From positions 384,075 through 406,664 of the forward strand of contig VHZZ01000005.1 of assembly GCA_009801015.1 (NCBI GenBank): a stretch of DNA of 22,590 bases. The letters are read 5' to 3'. The stretch comes from Silene noctiflora. Its lineage: Eukaryota > Streptophyta > Magnoliopsida > Caryophyllales > Caryophyllaceae. Below, in pieces: positions 19,633 to 22,590 of this stretch; positions within the stretch are counted from its first letter, which is position 1, and each line of letters opens with the position of its first letter. The notes beneath the pieces are model-generated. The model did not search any database. It was not told the origin of the DNA and saw only the letters and a list, made by a program, of their open reading frames with translations. The translations under genes and the position numbers were made by a program.

Positions 19633-19980
19633 TCCCTTATATACTAAAAGATTAACACATCTCTAAATTTTCCCGCTTAAATTTTCCGCCTAAGTGATAT
19701 TTTACTTGACAATATTTCTTTCATTATTAATCAGTCTTCACTATCTATATTTACTATTGAACAATATTTATCTCCTAACTAATTTTGTAAGTTAAATCAT
19801 GGTATAACATCTATCATTGTTTTAATTTTTACATAAATAAGGCTAATAAAATATCGCTTTACAATTAAATATGCAAATTTTCTACTATTTTAAAAATGGA
19901 AATAAACTGCATTAATTAGTTTAATTAATTGTCAAATATTTGTATCTAAAATACCGTGCATTTGCACGGATCTATACTAA
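19633..19980 (+). mobile_element. Second small non-autonomous Helitron (348 bp)
   Basis: It starts TCCCTTATATACTAAAAGATT after an A and ends with the hairpin CCGTGCATTTGCACGG, then ATCTATACTAA before a T. Both ends resemble those of the 18980-19519 copy, while the interiors differ. Confidence 0.78.
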
Positions 19981-20060
19981 TATAGAGATTACGTAAACAA
20001 ATTTTCCAATGCGACGGATTCACTCCATTCTCTAAAATTTTGTCTTTAGCAATCAATAAT

Positions 20061-20099
20061 AGTCAAATTGAGACACCTTATCTTAAACATGTCACGTCA
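20061..20099 (+). promoter_or_regulatory. Candidate stress cis-motifs upstream of the wound-induced gene (W-box, TGACG/ACGT)
   Basis: AGTCAA at 20061-20066 is TTGACT, a W-box core, on the minus strand. GTCACGTCAT at 20091-20100 contains ACGTCA, a TGA/bZIP core. Both motif types are known in wound and defence promoters, but such short motifs recur by chance and these lie about 290-320 bases above the TATA box. Confidence 0.25.
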
Positions 20100-20108
20100 T
20101 TATCCAAA

Positions 20109-20285
20109 GCGTCTTGCTTGTGACATGCACTATCCGTCACAAGCCGAAAACGATAGTGTCCCTCTGATGATAAGGTAAGTGGGAGGACAAGTGGGGGAAA
20201 TGGAGCAACCAATGAGTAGTGACACTTGCATACTGTAAGAGGGGCACTATCCGTCTTCAGCTTGTGATGGATAATTCCCGTATTT
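20109..20285. mobile_element. GTGACGGATA-type MITE in the promoter region of the wound-induced gene
   Basis: It shares with 3303-3497 the phrases CACTATCCGTCACAAG, AAGTGGGAGG, GGAGCAACCAATG and CAGCTTGTGAYGGATAAT. The outermost ends are eroded. It ends about 100 bases before the TATA box at 20384. Confidence 0.75.
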
Positions 20286-20383
20286 GATCTACCCATGTCT
20301 CCCAAAACAAGGGGCTCCCTTTATTTTTGTACCTTGTTTTCTTGCTTAAACCACTAACAATTATTTTATGGTAATCGTACCTC

Positions 20384-20392
20384 TATATATAT
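20384..20392 (+). promoter_or_regulatory. TATA box of the wound-induced protein gene
   Basis: TATATATAT lies about 117 bases before the ATG. A start site around 20415-20425 would give an A-rich leader of roughly 85-95 bases ending AAAAAATG. Confidence 0.7.
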
Positions 20393-20508
20393 CACTCGAC
20401 TCGATCACTAAATCATAATCATAAAATCACATTAACGTACCAAAAATCAATTTTACAAAATTAATCATCGAAAAACGATAATAATAATCCGAATATTTTG
20501 AATAAAAA

Positions 20509-20772
20509 ATGAGTTCCACAAAAGGAAAATGGGCATGGATAATAATGTCAACAGTAGAAGGATTAAAAGATCAAGGATTTGCGAGATGGAATTATACAAT
20601 TAAGCATATTCATCATCATGCTAAGAATAATTTTAGGTCGTATTCTCAAGCTAATAAGCTTTCCGGGTCGTCTTCGTCTCTAAATTTAAATAAGTTGAAG
20701 GATGATAAATTGAAGCAGTCGGAAGAGTCTCTTAGGACTGTCATGTACTTGAGCTGTTGGGGTCCTAATTAG
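20509..20772 (+). CDS. Wound-induced protein (WIP / DUF3774 family), 87 aa
   Basis: A complete single-exon small protein. The family shares an N-terminal segment around WAW...VEGLKDQGF.RWNY (residues 8-29), a histidine/basic stretch HHHAKNN (35-41), a variable Ser-rich linker (about 52-58) and a nearly fixed C-terminus ESLRTVMYLSCWGPN (73-87). All are present here in order, and the length is typical. It has no signal peptide; residues 10-15 are only mildly hydrophobic. Members are induced by wounding and stress in dicots. Their biochemical role is poorly defined, so I assign none. The start is fixed by the family N-terminus MSS and by the first ATG after the TATA box. It stands alone, about 4.2 kb from the P450 relic. 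Confidence 0.94.
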   Translation: MSSTKGKWAWIIMSTVEGLKDQGFARWNYTIKHIHHHAKNNFRSYSQANKLSGSSSSLNLNKLKDDKLKQSEESLRTVMYLSCWGPN

Positions 20773-21043
20773 AGATGATAATATAGTCGCAAAATGATTT
20801 GAGGTCGACTGTATGAATTATCGTATGTTAGTTGTAATATGTAGATATATCATATATGTATACTTCCTAAGTGGAATGCTCTTAATTATGATATACATAG
20901 TAGTTGTTATGGTTTTCCACCTTGATAATATTCAGTCCTATGTAGTCGTTATTTTATTTATATCAGTTTATTGTTATCGAAAAAAGAAAAGATCTATACA
21001 AATCCGTAATTTCAACCTAAAATATTTTTATAAGACTAGGAAC

Positions 21044-21068
21044 AATAAATAGTCTTGCTTACAATAAA
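21044..21068 (+). terminator. Tandem polyadenylation signals of the wound-induced gene
   Basis: AATAAA occurs at 21044-21049 and again at 21063-21068, about 275-295 bases after the stop. This makes 20773 to about 21090 a likely 3' UTR. An open frame at 20813-21052 inside it is hydrophobic and Tyr/Ile/Val-rich, with no family resemblance. Confidence 0.5.
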
Positions 21069-21765
21069 TGAGTGATCATATGCACCATCATCTCCTACAA
21101 AAGTGTCGCTTTGGATGGTTTTATACTTTCGCTGTAAATAATTCACATTTATAACGGTTGTAAACAATAATAACAATAACATAAGATGCAAGCATTTAAG
21201 ATTATGAAATTTCTTAAAAATAGTTTCATAATTACCTAAATTTGTTGGAATTAGCTATATCATATTAATCATGAGAATAAGAGTTAATTTAAATGGTAAG
21301 AACTCTCTTACGTCAACCATAAAGTTGGATGTTCTATTCTCACCCGCGACATAGTGCGCTTATATAAACCCAACTCTCTCGGTACCTGACCCCATATTTT
21401 AGAAGTTTAAAGTATGTGTTTAAGTGAGATAGTAAATTTAGAAAAAAAAAAATTGTAAATAGAATATTCCATACTTTTCAGAATAAAAATAAATAATTAT
21501 GACATTTCAAGAAATTTATATCTCGTTTCAATACTCACAAAATTATACGAAAAAGTATTGTCAAATGAAGACTCCGATTAGAGCATTTTTCTCCTTGTTC
21601 TAAAAATATAAATTTCGTAAATTTTCTCAAGTAGATTTTTTTAAAGCTAAAAGTTTCTATAATCTAAACTTTTAATAACAAAAAAAACTACACCATTCGT
21701 CTTGGTCGTTTATTTGCCTTTAGTTTTGAAATAAAGACCAATAAAAAATGAGGGGTACAATTATT
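21069..21765. other. Intergenic, nothing recognised
   Basis: AT-rich sequence after the wound-induced gene; no gene or element ends. Confidence 0.5.
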
Positions 21766-21900
21766 ATTGGATGACAAGTGGGCCAAATTGAGTGTGGAAG
21801 ATCAAATTACCCGTCAAAGAGATTCTCAAAATAGAAAGGTAAATGATTGACTGAAACACCACAAAATGAAATAGATAACAAATGACAAGGACAAAAGGAG
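21766..21900. mobile_element. Truncated Stowaway-type MITE, same family as 204-409
   Basis: It retains GATGACAAGTGG, GATCAAATTACYCRTCAAA, AAATAGAAAGG and the end GACAAAAGGAG before TA. The left terminal repeat is absent and the right one is mutated. Confidence 0.75.
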
Positions 21901-22590
21901 TAATTCTTAATTGATTTGGTTGCATAAGGTCATTAGAGTTGGCCACAATCCAAGAAAGTTAAGCCACCACCTCATACGGATTTGAAATCACTGGCCCGAT
22001 GGGCGATGGCCAAGAGATAAGCCGACTCAAGCCACCACCACACCGGGCTTTAAAATCACTTGCCCGATCATGCCCCTTTGACTGGTTGTCCGATCCTGTT
22101 ATATTTTTTATCTTATTTTTATCTAAAAGAGTCGTGATGTGCCAGACTGCCAGACTAATCAAAGTAGGTTTTCCCGAACTGATGTGTGATACGAGATGTG
22201 TCGTTTTCGGCCAATGGAAGGGTCAACCCGGTGCGAGACTAAGGCTGTGTCAAGCCAAGAGATGGGTCGGACAGGTCAGAGACTCAAATAAAAAGCGATC
22301 TAACGCGTTGTGCAGGCAGACGAGCCTAGTCTGTACTGACCCACCACATTGGCCACCTTTACACGTACTATAAATCGGATATATCTTAATTTTTTTAAGT
22401 CCATATCATGCCCATTATTAAGAGAGCGACGCTCCCGTGTGAGTTGGGACCCACAGATTTGCCCAAAAAACTAGGGGCACACACACCGTTTCCTTAACCA
22501 AGCAACAACAATTATTATCCATAGCTCCATACCATACTCTATCAACTATCAAAGCGTCTCCCCTTGTGACGGGTCGGTATTTGTGACGGG
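21901..22590. other. Less AT-rich intergenic tail with a partial duplication and a MITE edge
   Basis: 21962-22010 and 22030-22078 are related (GCCACCACC, AAATCACTKGCCCGAT). A 124-codon plus-strand frame (21999-22373) covers this but shows no domain. CTATAAAT at about 22368 could be a TATA box, with no gene seen after it. 22562-22590 (CTTGTGACGGGTCGGTATTTGTGACGGG) looks like the start of another MITE cut by the window end. Confidence 0.4.

Noticed and set aside
20813-21052. 79-codon hydrophobic frame after the wound-induced gene
   Set aside because: It lies in the likely 3' UTR before the AATAAA signals, and its Tyr/Ile/Val-rich composition follows from AT-rich sequence.

Overview
This window is plant nuclear DNA. 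It is AT-rich and intron-bearing, with GT-AG splice sites, and is densely seeded with short non-autonomous transposable elements (Stowaway, Tourist-like, Mutator-like, Helitron). The style of the MITEs (CTCCCTCCGTCCC ends; GCTTGTGACGGATAATGTCCGT ends; frequent ACTCCGTA and ACCCGACC phrases) resembles eudicots of the order Caryophyllales, perhaps Caryophyllaceae. That placement comes from memory of such repeats and is tentative. I see no bacterial, organellar or viral gene and no tRNA or rRNA gene.

Only three loci have gene character. (1) 14195-7384, minus strand: an intact five-exon gene for an ABC1/UbiB-type atypical kinase of the ADCK2-like (aarF domain) group. I join it as 14195-14188, 11845-10558, 9081-8815, 8351-8196 and 7503-7384, giving about 612 residues. 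Its start codon lies in a first exon with only 8 coding bases (M-S-AG), separated by a 2.34-kb intron full of transposon remnants. (2) 16264-14819, minus strand: a CYP76-type cytochrome P450 pseudogene. Its I-helix, K-helix and PERF motifs are readable, but it carries at least three frame lesions, including a 4-bp tandem duplication inside the haem-binding motif, and has lost its C-terminus. (3) 20509-20772, plus strand: an intact 87-residue wound-induced protein (WIP/DUF3774 family) with a TATA box, untranslated regions and polyadenylation signals.

Layout. 1-7250 is intergenic: Stowaway elements (1-135, 204-409, 642-918), Mutator-like MITEs (2175-2299, 2415-2592, 3303-3497), a Helitron 3' terminus at 4706-4738, a three-unit minisatellite at 5231-5328, a dispersed duplication at 5296/5863, and a 249-bp tandem duplication at 6352-6833. 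7250-14345 is the kinase gene. 14819-16320 is the P450 relic with its TATA-like box. 16320-20100 is intergenic, with a 451-bp terminal-inverted-repeat element flanked by a perfect 10-bp duplication (17441-17891) and two small Helitrons (18980-19519, 19633-19980). 20061-21090 is the wound-induced gene, with a MITE in its near promoter. 21069-22590 is intergenic, with a truncated Stowaway, a less AT-rich duplicated segment, and the start of another MITE at the window edge.

The three loci are not an operon and I see no functional link between them. No new multi-gene system is visible. What is worth following up is the micro-exon start of the kinase gene, the way the P450 died, and the transposon structures with readable target-site duplications.
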